A DNA stretch of 64,000 nt from Casuarina equisetifolia (Eukaryota > Streptophyta > Magnoliopsida > Fagales > Casuarinaceae): NCBI GenBank assembly GCA_028551475.1, contig CM052359.1, positions 16,989,583 through 17,053,582 on the forward strand. The letters run 5' to 3'. The notes under the pieces were generated by a model that was given only the letters and a program-made list of their open reading frames with translations, had not been told where the DNA came from and did no database searches. The position numbers were made by a program, and so were the translations under genes. Positions 1-10,313 of the stretch are shown one piece after another; positions within the stretch are counted from its first letter, which is position 1, and the number at the start of each line of letters is the position of its first letter.

Positions 1-3
1 GAG

Positions 4-3000
4 ATGGGGAGTTACTGCAATGATAACTCGGTCTCCTCTGTCAATATCCCAACGATCAAGTACACCAAGCTGTTCATCAATGGAGAATTTGTTAACTCCA
101 TTTCAGGTGTTCAACTCTATCTCCATCCTGTTTACTTCATATACATGTACATATAGATACCACGATTTGAGATGTTAGACCATTTGACGAGCAGCTTATA
201 TGAACACCCGCAAAACAAACAACTGAAAGAGAAAAAGATTGATGGTCCTGCAAACCTGTACTAGTTACAAACGCCACAAGTTCGATCTTCTTTCTCCCCT
301 GGAGGGATTGAAGAAGTAGAGGGGAACAAGTAAGTGGATAGGGTGACCTGTTGCTTTTGAAGCTCATTAATGAAGTAGTTGGAAGATTTTGTAGATAGTT
401 CTAGTCGTATGTCTAAAGCAGATCCATTAAAAAAAGTGCATAATCACGTTCATCTAACTGCTCGATCAGTTCTTTCAATGAGCCCTCACCAAGGCAGAGA
501 CTCATCTGCTTTAATGGTCTATTAAACACCAAGTCAGAGACTCATCTGATCCAGAGCGGAGCCCCATATCCGGGCAGCTTTTGCAGTTGCTGCCCGGTGA
601 TGGGATCTGAATTTACAACCTTTGGAACTGGTAGTAAGTATTCTATGCATTTTTGCATAATAAATTCTTCGTTAAAGAAATGATATGTGATGTGCTCCGT
701 CATTAAGATGGAGACCTTGGATGGTCTCTCTATTGACTATTTGATTATGTCAGGATTTCTGTTAAAAATTCTAAAGAGTAACTTAATTTTTTTGTTTATT
801 TAACCAAAAAAAAAAAAACTAAATACCTTAAGGATTTTATTTGAATATAATTATTTTTCTATAATTTTTAACATACGTACTAAAATTTAGATTCTTCCTT
901 ATGATCTCTACGGACTATGCCAAATTTAAACCTGGCATTTGTGCGACGACCCATGTGATTGTATTCAAATCGGGAGCTCAGATTTTGAGGAAACATATTA
1001 AAAGGTGTATCAGCAGTTTCAAGTTATCATCAACTAAGGTCAAATTTGCTCCATACTGTCTTCTTCTCCTTTCCAGTTCCACGACGAAAAGCATCTGAAG
1101 AAATAGGGTCCAGAAGACTGACCTCTTAACTACTTGTTAACTTGGAAAAGCGCCACGAGAAGACGAAGAAACTTGACAGAATAGAAGTTCGTTTATCTTC
1201 GCATGTTTTTGGACATCTTCATTCAATCCACATGCTTTCTGAATCAATATGCGGATCCTATGCGTCCAAACTTGGATAAGCTTGAGTCAACCTTTTTTTT
1301 CTAAGATTAAGTCAATTTTATCTTTCACACCTCGCATTTTTCCATGTTTTCCTAGTGACCTTTTCGTCCCATTGGTTAACAAAGCGTTCCATATTTTTAG
1401 GCTGCTGGCTGAGGTGGTGCCTCAAATTATTTTTCAACTTTGTCGTCATTGCTGACGTTCCCCAAACTGTATTGACATTTTTACTGATGCCTGTTTTTCG
1501 CATCATAATTTTGGTGTGAAATCTCAAACCCTATATGTAAAAACAGGAAGGACGTTCGAGACGATTGATCCACGAACAGGAGAGGCGATAGCAAGGATTG
1601 CAGAAGGAGATAAGGAAGATATTGATTTGGCCGTGAAAGCTGCTCGGCATGCTTTTGACCACGGTCCATGGCCTCGCTTGCCCGGCTCTGTACGTAATCT
1701 CTTCCTCTGATAGGTTACGATAAATAAGTTGCTAATTTCCTTACCCTTTGAATAATTACAATAGTCAGGGTTGCGTGCCTTGATTAGAAACCACAATATT
1801 AAAGTAATACCTATTCGAACTTCCAAGACGAACCAGGGCATGTGGGGGGGATCCCTTCGTGTACGCCCAAAGTAAAGGAAAGTATCAGCTTGTATTCTCA
1901 ACTGGCACAAAGCTGGCACACAAGTTTCACCGGAGTAGGAACGAAGTCCCAGATGACGACACCCTATAAACCGAACAAGCAAATAGCTTAAAAGAAAAGG
2001 CAGTAGAAAAAGGTCGATTGTGTTAAAATATCAACATTCTCCAAGTTCATGCACGAAGATGGTGAGTTGGCACACACGTTGTTTGAAGGCCAACATGAGA
2101 CATCAAAGTCTCTTAGTCTTGGACAGCAAGTCTTAAGCCCGAAAAGTCATGCTGCAAAACTTGGAAAAGCATACAGCCCTACACCTACTCACAAGTTAAT
2201 GGACAAGAAAGTCAAGATATAAAGGACGCAAAAGAAGAAAGTGAAGGAGGAGTGAAGACTGGACAATTACTTTAACTTTATGTAAAGTCCTCACGTAAAC
2301 TTCCTAGCAATTGCTTGGAAGTGACAAGCGTGCTAGAATGCCTATATAATGGCACGGCTTATCTAGGAGAAGGCATCCAACAAACCTCTTGCAAGCCTCA
2401 TGTAATCCCAATTCAATACAATCAATCACAACACCAAAGCCATGTTCGGCTTTGTGTAGTTGCAGCAGGGCCAATGGCCCTGCGTTCATGGAATCCATCT
2501 TTCTCTCTTTTGCTTTTATCTCACCTCTGTACTTCATTTTATATTTGCTTCCCTTACACTTACCAACATCCAATTTTTTGCTTTACATTATTATGCTTTT
2601 ACGTTTCCGCTCACTTAGTCAAACCAAACCATAGAACCCACCAAATTCTGTTTTTCTTCTGATTGTATTGTCGGCGTAGAGGGGAAAACTGTTTTTGCAG
2701 TCCATTGTAGTTATAGAGACACTTTCTTCGACAGACCTGGTGCCATGTTGACTAGCCTTTTGGTCAAATATTCGTATCTCAAGACAAAAGAAAAGCTTTT
2801 TTAAAGCATTGCTGATCTCTAGAATTTCCAGTCGGTTTAGCACAGAGGTTATTAACCATTCTCTATGATTAAATAAAGAATTGTCCGAGAAGCTTACAAA
2901 ATATTTTTTAGTCAAACTTGAGTTTTCTCCCTTCCTTCTTATTTCAGAAATGTGACTATAGAATTTTATTTTTATTTTTATTTTTGTTCTTTTCTTGGCG

Positions 3001-5178
3001 GGGATCTTAATTTTGTAAGGAGAGAGCACGGTTGATGATGAAATTCGCGGACCTGATTGACGAAAATGTAGAAGAGCTAGCTGCCTTGGATACTATTGAT
3101 GCAGGAAAATTGTTCAGCATGGGCAAGGCTGTGGACATTCCTCAGGCAGCAAACACTCTTCGTTACTATGCTGGTGCAGCCGATAAAATTCATGGAGAGG
3201 TACTCAAAATGTCCCGTGAATTTCATGCATACACGTTGCGTGAACCAATTGGTGTCGTAGGACACATCATTCCTTGGAACTATCCAAGCACCTTGTTGTT
3301 CCTGAAGATTAGCCCCGCCTTGGCGGCCGGGTGCACCATGGTGGTCAAGCCTGCAGAGCAAACGCCTCTTTCGGCTCTCCACTATGCTCATCTTGCTAAG
3401 CTGGTAAGTTTGGACCATCGTATTCCATTACATTTTATGAGGCCCAAGCACTGATATTTTTGCTTTTCTTCTTCAAGGCTGGTATCCCTGATGGAGTGCT
3501 CAATTTTGTAACTGGGTTTGGACCAACAGCTGGGGCAGCCATTAGCTCTCACATGGACATCGATGCCGTAATTTCTAACTTATGATTGAATATTCGAATT
3601 ATTTATGTTCACCTGTCGAGAAACTTTGAGCCATTTTCTTGATTTGCATGTATTCCTGAATAATTTATATGCGTGTTGTTCTTGGTTTTGCAGGTCAGTT
3701 TCACTGGGTCCCCAGAGGTAGGACGTAAAGTAATGCAGGCCGCAGCAGAAAGCAATTTGAAAGTGGTTTCACTTGAATTAGGAGGCAAGTCACCCCTCAT
3801 CATTTTTGATGATGCGGACTTAGATGTAGCTGCTCAGCTTGCTCTCGTGGGCATCCTGTTTAACAAGGTGAAAAGTGATTTTAATTACTCTGTTATTCGT
3901 AGAAGCTGGCATTTTTGGGGAACTCATCTGGCTAAAGGAATGTAACTTACTTCAAAGACCATTCCCTTTCTTTTCTTTTCCTTTTTTTCTTCTTTTCTTT
4001 TTTCCTTGGCAGGGAGAAATATGTGCGGCAAGTTCTCGTGTTTATGTTCAAGAGGGGATCTATGAGGAACTGGTAAAGAAGTTGGTGGAAAAGGCAAAAG
4101 CATGGGTAGTTGGGGATCCGTTTGATCCCAAAGTTCAACATGGACCTCAGGTACGAAGTGAGGCTTTTAAAGGCTTTTTGGTTTTTGGTTTGTGGGATAG
4201 AAAATAGGTGATTAGAAACTAACCAAGATGAACAAGGGACTATGGGGGTGCAACAATTAAACTTTTTTTTTTTTCCCCCTGTGGAGGAGAGGATTCCATT
4301 TTTATGGAGACTATAGTCTGTCTAAAACTGCAAGACCAAATGTATATCGATAATATTATGATAGCAGTAAAACAACGGACATGGTATTCTGAATCTGAGC
4401 TCGGGATGGTTCCAACGGTAAAGGACGTGTTGACGTGCAGGTCGACAAGAAGCAATATGAAAAAATCCTTTCCTACATTGAGCATGGCAAGAGAGAAGGA
4501 GCGACACTGTTAACTGGGGGTAAGCCCCTGGGAGAGAAGGGATACTACATTGAGCCTACAATTTTCACAGATTTCAAGGTATTGTTCGGTTTACAACATG
4601 CACCTGGAGATCTGGATTTTCTGAGTTGCCACTGTTAGCTTTTCTTTTCCTTGACCTAGTAAAATTGTTGATAACTTTCTCAGGAAGACATGCTTTTAGC
4701 AAAGGATGAAATATTTGGACCTGTTATGGCGCTCGCAAAGTTCAAGTGAGTACAGTATTTGGCTTCCTCTTTTATGAGCAACTTCGAGAGTGATTAAATT
4801 CAATTGGAATAGCCAAGCTTTGTTTCCTTCAGCATCAGAGATTTTTCGTATAGGAAGTAGACCCTTTTAGAACATATAATCATTTCGGTAATGAACAACT
4901 ACAGAACAATTGAGGAGGCCATTGAGAGGGCCAACAGTACCAGATATGGCTTGGCGGCGGGCATCGTGACCAAGGACTTGAACGTGGCTAACACAGTCTC
5001 AAGGTCGATCCGTGCTGGGACTATTTGGATCAACTGCTACTTTGCTTTCGACAATGACTGCCCTTTTGGAGGGTATAAGATGAGTGGGTTTGGAAGAGAT
5101 CTTGGATTGGAAGCCCTTAACAAGTGTCTTCAAGTGAAGTCGGTCGTGACCCCACTTTTAAATACTCCCTGGCTCTGA
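4..5178 (+). CDS. ALDH2C4: Aldehyde dehydrogenase, family 2 member C4-like (REF1 type), 9 exons
   Basis: Cytosolic NAD(P)-dependent aldehyde dehydrogenase. The closest plant family, ALDH2C4/REF1, oxidises coniferaldehyde and sinapaldehyde to ferulate and sinapate. Exons I derive: 4-106, 1547-1689, 3020-3403, 3478-3567, 3694-3867, 4013-4150, 4441-4578, 4684-4745, 4905-5178. All junctions are GT-AG and the phases close to 501 residues, the usual length of the family. Key residues fall at canonical ALDH numbers: Asn169 (IPWNYPS), Lys192 (VVKPAEQ), Gly245 in the GSPEVG cofactor loop, general base Glu268 (SLELGGKS), nucleophile Cys302 (GEICAASS) and Glu399 (EIFGPV). There is no organelle-targeting extension, so it is probably cytosolic. 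The first two introns are over 1.3 kb and the second holds LTR-like sequence. The promoter lies outside the window. The exact substrate (hydroxycinnamaldehyde or benzaldehyde) cannot be told from sequence. Confidence 0.93.
2018..2560 (+). repeat. Possible solo LTR inside ALDH intron 2
   Basis: This part of the 1.3-kb intron has a layout like a retrotransposon LTR. A TATA-like CTATATAATGG sits near 2341, followed by a leader-like stretch rich in CAATCA/CAACACC and then a T/C-rich tail. No matching second copy is present in the window and I could not find clear TG/CA ends with a target duplication. It could be ordinary intron sequence. Confidence 0.22.
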
Positions 5179-6229
5179 ATTGGAATACCTTCGGCACCAG
5201 TACACAGAAAACACACGTTTTACCTGTTTAAGTATGTACAATAATTTGAACCTACGCGAACTTTCGAGGTTGGAAAAGTCGTGGCGGCCTTGGTCTCTGA
5301 AATTCAGGACAGCCACGTGCACTATATTGGAAATGCCGAAAGTCTCTAGTACCTTCCTTACATGCGTCATCGTTTTCGATGACACATTATAAAGGACTGA
5401 TCTTTTGAGACGCTTAATATATGGACGCGTTGTGCAGTTGCTCTGGTCTGATTAAATGCTGTTCCTGATTTACTTTTTGCTTGCTAGGCATTTTGGCTTC
5501 ATTTGCTACAAGTGAATTGGCAGCTGCACACAACCCACGTCTACGGTAATCCTGAGGACAATTCAGCACTTTGCGTATGGGTGCCCGTTTTATACGGATT
5601 TACAGAGATTAAAACTACTATCATAATCTTATCTGTTACATCTGTCCAATAGCTAAACATGTTTGACCTGCACAAAGGCGACACGTCCTAACCTTTTTGA
5701 TCAACCCACCGACTATTTCACGCTCTGCGCAGATTTACGGATATTAGAACTACCATAGTAATCTTACCTGTAACATCTGTCCAATCACCAAGCATATTTG
5801 ATCTGTACGAAAGCGATACGTCCTAATCTTTCTGTAAATTTGGGATCTATGTTGCCCTGTATTGAGATGAAAACTGAAAAAGTCTTGTCTATTGATGACC
5901 AAGATAAACGATTACAAGACGGAAGAAAATTGATCCCAAGATGATATCTAAACGTATAGAAAAGACCCTCTATATGAACAAAAGTTACAAGATAAAAAAG
6001 ATCAAACATGCAAATCCCAGAAGCTGGCTACGGTGTAGATCATCACTGCTGGTAGTAGTCTGTCCGCAGCCTCTGTGATGAGTTTTCTTTGGTTCTACAA
6101 AGATGGGTTATTGGCAGCTTGGTAGGAGTAACTTCTCGTCGTTGACTCTGAAGGTTATCACACAAGCTTATATTGGAATACCCTTACTCTTGCTGACAGT
6201 TGATATGAATTGATGACACCTAATTTGTG
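5179..6229. other. ALDH 3' flank and non-coding spacer
   Basis: No gene is visible. The first few hundred bases probably hold the ALDH 3' UTR. The notable content is a diverged direct duplication at 5597-5699 and 5732-5834, listed separately. The far end runs into the copia fragment that starts near 6230. Confidence 0.6.
5597..5834. repeat. Diverged direct repeat, two ~103-bp copies
   Basis: Copy 1 (5597-5699) and copy 2 (5732-5834) share the order of blocks GATTTAC, ACATCTGTCCAAT and CGTCCTAA and are offset by 135 bp. Substitutions are spread through both copies, so the duplication is old. No coding or known mobile-element signal was seen. Confidence 0.7.
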
Positions 6230-8530
6230 GAAGAGATGGTTATGTTGATTTACTTTTAAGGCCTTGATTAATATGTCTGCCAATTGATTCTTGTCTTCAC
6301 ATGATTTGTCTTTATGAGTTCACATCAAATTTTCTTGCAGAAAAAAGTGAAAATGGGGTTAGTTACAAATTCGATGACAACTTTATTATTAGAGTATAGA
6401 GTTACAAGATAAAGGGTGTTAAGCCCAATGTCTCCAAATAATCCTTATAGCCAAATGATTTCCAGATAAAGTAACAATTTACATTTATATGTATAGTATT
6501 GTGGTGAACAATGGGGTTGGCTACAAAATCCAAGGCAACTTTATTATTACAATATACTCATAGGGTCAGGGATGGTGAGCCCCATATCTCTAAGTGATCT
6601 TGACAACCAAATGATCTTGTAGGAGATTAGAACCATGGTTTTATACTTGCCCTAAACCCTAAAGTTTTGATGTGAAAGTCTAAATGAAATGTTCTTTCAA
6701 CTTTTTAATGTCGTTAAGATCACTACTAATGATGAAGCTGTTATTTACATAAATCATAAAAATGACTAATAAATAATTTCATTTCTTGATAAAGAGCAAA
6801 GCATTATGTATGAAGTTTTAGTATCCAACTACTAGCAATGTCTTAGTAAGTTTAGTGTACCATAGTTTGGCCCTTTACTTAACCAATATAAAGACTTTTT
6901 TTAACTTATAAACTTTTCCACTCTTCTTATTTGGATCTCCAAGTAAAAATTGCATGTAAATGTTTTCATTTAGGTCTCCCTATAAGAATGTATTGTGAAT
7001 GTCCATATAACAAATATCCCATTGATTTTGAGCCATTAATGTAAGGATACATCTAATTGTGATGTGCTTTATAACTAATGCAAATATCTCATGTAATCCA
7101 CCACTTCTTTTTAAGTAAATCCCTTGTCGCTAATCTTACCTTATATCTCTCCATTGCCCATTAGCATTATATCTAATTTTGTAAACCTATTTACATTCCA
7201 TGAACTTATTCTCATGTGGCAGCTCCATGATCTCCCAATTATCATTTGCCTTCAATGTTTTTATATCTTGTTCCATGGCATCTTGTCATCTAAGAATGCT
7301 AAACTCATGGTGATAAACAAGTTTGGTGTTAGCCAAAATGGATGCAATAAAGGGTTGGCTATCAATTAAAAGATAGTCATATGAGATGAATGTTGAGAGA
7401 GGGTATTCACACGATCCACTTTTTATGTCATCAATGATAGGGCAAAAATAATCATTTGACCAAAGTGGTGGTCAAGTTTCTCTAGTGGATCATTTGGGAG
7501 CTATCTAGTGTTGAATTTTAGGTGGTTTTTCTTATGTGATTGCAATGCCTTTGTTGTCATCATTAAAAAATATATCTTAAGAGTTAATTGATGGTGGAGA
7601 TATAAGAATCCGATTAGGATGTGGTTATGGTGTGGATATAATATTTATGTCATAGTGATGGCTAGTAAAGCCATTAACAATATGCTATTGTCGAGGTAAC
7701 TCCAAAGAGGGCTTGGGATCACATTATAACTTAGAGACTTTTGCAATGGGTCAATCAAAGGTGCATATAGAGAAGATTGTGATCTAGGTTTTAGTTATGA
7801 AAAAGGAAAGATGCCCTTATAAAATCGTACATCTTGACTCACACAAAATCCATACTTTACAACTTCATAAAGTATACATTTTTTTTTACCTTGAAGATAT
7901 CCTATGAATATATTAGGAACTACTTATAGGGCAAATTTGTCTTTGTATCTCACCATGATGGCATTGTAAAGACACCTAAATCCTCTAAGACAAGAAATTT
8001 TTGGTGATTTATTGAATAATTTTTCAAAACAGTATGACTTGATGTAGGACTATGGATGACATCCTATTTATGAGATAAGTTGCAATGAGTAAACATTTTT
8101 CCCAAAATTAGGTAGGCATTCTACTTTGAAATTTCATTACCCACATAACATTCAAGATATGATGGTATTTATGCTCAACAACTCTATTCTATTATAGGGT
8201 ATGCATATATAAACTCTCATATGCGATCCTTCGATATGAAAATAATTATTTTGTGTCATGATTGAAAAAATTAAACGCATTATCTATTCTAATGTGCTAA
8301 TCTCGAAATAAAATTGGTTTTTCACTAAGTTGAAAATTTTCTTCAACTAGGAAAAAGTCTTATTCATGACTATCATGAGAAATGTTTATATTCCTTGAAA
8401 AATATCATTCATATAGTGAGAAAATATTGTGATCCATTATGATTAAACATCCTATGTGGTCCTTAATTATTGACATGGATTAAATCAAAAGTTTGTTGCA
8501 TTATTTCATTGCAGGTGGGAAAAGGGTTTC
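6230..8530 (-). mobile_element. Decayed Ty1/copia retrotransposon fragment
   Basis: Read on the minus strand, this holds copia pol pieces in the expected order: integrase C-terminal region near 8110-8000 (a motif like ATYLINRM), reverse transcriptase with a YVNN in place of YVDD at 6740-6751, and an RNase H end (KNQLADILIKA) near 6240-6280. Stops and frameshifts interrupt every segment, so it is a pseudogene. I could not pair LTRs; the low-coordinate side is interrupted by a local duplication at 6353-6620. Family is firm, exact ends are not. Confidence 0.72.
6353..6620. repeat. Local duplication inside the copia fragment, offset 158 bp
   Basis: Two diverged copies begin with ATGGGGTT at 6353 and 6511. 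They share GGGGTT(A/G)G, AACTTTATTATTA and CCAAATGAT in the same order. The duplication lies in or next to the RNase H/RT side of the decayed copia element. Confidence 0.65.
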
Positions 8531-9266
8531 AAGTTTTTTTTGCAAGTGAAAAAGTCCCACAACACTCATTCTAAGAGATATTTGAAAATTTAAATTTATT
8601 AAAAAATTTAAACTTGGCATTGTACATGAGTCCAACCCTACAATGCTAAAGTTTAAAATTAAAATTATTATATGCTAATAATTAAATGTGAGCCACATTC
8701 AGGAGATCATGTGACATTCATTTTATGAGAATGTGCAACAAAATAGTAAATTTCATTTCTTATTTTACCAAATCCTTTTGACTTTACTTGTTTAAAGCTA
8801 TTGAAATACAAAGAAATTGGCGTGGGCAGTTTCCACCATCCCTCTGACTGTGTGATACCCCATCTTGTTTCTTATGGAAGCAATACCCATTTTGTTTCTT
8901 ATGGATACAATAATTTCCTTTTCCTGGCAGCCCTTACTGCTGATCGCTTTCATCCTCACCCGTTCAGTTTCGTACCGCAAGAAGGAGAAACGCGTGACCT
9001 CCATGAAATTTCAGAACCAGATACGTGTAGCGACAAATCAAGGTAAAAAGAAAAATAAAACGATCAAGTTTCATTATTTTTCCTTCCATATCTTTGTACG
9101 ACATAGTGATTTCTTCTATCATCATTCCGTACTCTCTGCTGGCCGTCCAAAATCCCAAATCGGGACACGTACAGAGTAACAGACAAAGGATCAAAGCTCT
9201 AGAGCCAAGAAACAACTACTATGTTCAACATCCAACCCACAAAATACTACGTTTCATCCGCCAATA
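8531..9266. other. Spacer between copia remnant and MBF1c
   Basis: No gene is supported. The sequence includes a short near-tandem repeat near 8860-8915 (TTGTTTCTTATGGA twice). The last ~200 bases probably contain the MBF1c 3' UTR, since that gene reads leftward and stops at 9267. The open frames here have no recognisable domain. Confidence 0.5.
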
Positions 9267-9704
9267 TCACTTCCCAGTCCTCCCCCTCAGCTTCACGCCC
9301 AGAACCTTCTCCATCTTCGCCAACACGGCCTGGTTCGGCACGGCCTTCCCGTTCTCGTATTCCTGGACTACCTGGGGCCGCTCGTTGATCTGCTTGGCCA
9401 GGTCCGCTTGGCTCATCTTCTTCTCCAGCCGTGCTTTCTGTATAGCCTGTCTCACATCCGTCGGGACCCGCTCCAGCGGTGCCGGCGCTGCAGCCTCGTC
9501 CAGCTTTCTAGCGTTGACGACTGGAGCTGCCTTCTTATTAGAACCGCCATCGGCCTTCCTGATCGTCTGCACTGGAGCCCCCGACCGGAAGGCCTGGTTC
9601 ACAGCCTTCGGGTCCCGGAGGTCTCGGGCCTTGGTTCTTGACTTGTGGAGCACTACGGGCTCCCAGTCCTGGGTCATCATAGCCCCTGGGAACCGACTTG
9701 GCAT
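9267..9704 (-). CDS. MBF1C: Multiprotein-bridging factor 1c (heat-inducible coactivator), intronless
   Basis: Transcriptional coactivator of the MBF1 family. The c-type is induced by heat and acts in thermotolerance. The single exon encodes 145 residues, matching the family length. The N-terminal MBF1 domain starts MPSRFPGA and includes QDWEPVVLHK, and the C-terminal Cro/C1-type helix-turn-helix (about residues 88-140) includes KKMSQADLAKQINER and QEYENGKAVPNQAVLAKMEK. The frame stays open upstream to 9740 but without an ATG, so the ATG at 9704 is the start. Lack of introns is typical of the MBF1c clade, unlike MBF1a/b. It is divergent from MSH7, and its upstream region carries a TATA box and arrayed heat-shock elements. 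The coding sequence is distinctly more GC-rich than its surroundings. Confidence 0.95.
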   Translation of the reverse strand: MPSRFPGAMMTQDWEPVVLHKSRTKARDLRDPKAVNQAFRSGAPVQTIRKADGGSNKKAAPVVNARKLDEAAAPAPLERVPTDVRQAIQKARLEKKMSQADLAKQINERPQVVQEYENGKAVPNQAVLAKMEKVLGVKLRGRTGK

Positions 9705-9798
9705 CGTAGCGAACTCGAAGAAAGAGCTTCGTAACGGCAATGATCAAGGCGATAAATGAACAATGGCATCTACCATGTCTCACTCAGGAGAAATGGTA

Positions 9799-9805
9799 TT
9801 ATATA
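9799..9805 (-). promoter_or_regulatory. TATA box of MBF1c
   Basis: The minus strand reads TATATAA here, 95 bp upstream of the MBF1c ATG and just downstream of the heat-shock elements. The spacing suggests transcription starts near 9770. Confidence 0.7.
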
Positions 9806-9820
9806 GGAGCTGAGAATCTG

Positions 9821-9843
9821 GAAACTTCTCAAGGCTTCCCGAG
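9821..9843 (-). promoter_or_regulatory. Heat-shock element array
   Basis: Five consecutive 5-bp HSE units in register: GAA (9821), TTC (9826), AAG (9831, imperfect), TTC (9836) and GAG (9841, imperfect). Alternating GAA/TTC units are binding sites for trimeric heat-shock factor. The array lies directly upstream of the MBF1c TATA box, as expected for a heat-induced gene. Confidence 0.75.
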
Positions 9844-9860
9844 CCAACTCTTTAACTCTG

Positions 9861-9868
9861 GAAGGTTC
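9861..9868 (-). promoter_or_regulatory. Second heat-shock element (GAAggTTC)
   Basis: GAAGGTTC lies 40 bp from the first array and exactly 8 HSE units in register with it. It would help cooperative HSF binding. Confidence 0.6.
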
Positions 9869-10099
9869 CCAGGGCGGCTGAAGGTAAAATGCCTGCCTCT
9901 TGTTGATTACGTGACAATTCGTTATTTGCTGTTATCACTGACGTGGACGTTTTAAAAGTTTCGCCTGCCCCGCAGCAAAGGGCAAAATTGACTTTCCAAT
10001 TTATCCAAGCACAGCTTTGCTTGATTCGTTTTAGTTGTTGATCTGGCTGCCACTAGCTCGGAAATTCTCTTGATGATAAAGGATAATTTGGTCTTCCTG

Positions 10100-10105
10100 C
10101 ACGTG
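10100..10105. promoter_or_regulatory. G-box CACGTG in the divergent MBF1c/MSH7 region
   Basis: A palindromic CACGTG core in the context GCACGTGC, between the two divergent start codons. G-boxes bind bZIP and bHLH factors. It could serve either gene. Confidence 0.45.
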
Positions 10106-10208
10106 CTGCTGGGTGATGCCAGCAAAGTTAAACGGTCAAGATGTATCCCAGACGTCGTTAAATTGCTTCGTGCAGTTTCTTCGCCCTAAAGAACTGGAAG
10201 AGGCAAAA

Positions 10209-10216
10209 TTTGGCGC
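10209..10216 (+). promoter_or_regulatory. E2F site upstream of MSH7
   Basis: TTTGGCGC matches the TTTSSCGC consensus and sits 98 bp before the MSH7 start codon inside TTTGGCGCCAA, nearly palindromic. E2F control of DNA replication and repair genes at S phase is well established, so the site makes sense for MSH7. Confidence 0.6.
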
Positions 10217-10313
10217 CAACTTTTCAGAATCCAAAATCTGATTTAACCCCGCTTGCGCTTGACCTCAGTAGCAGTCCTTCTGTTTCTCCCATTCTGTGTC
10301 TCACATTCTGAAA

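Noticed and set aside
9094-9759. 221-residue plus-strand open frame
   Set aside because: Antisense to MBF1c, whose minus-strand protein matches its family along the full length.
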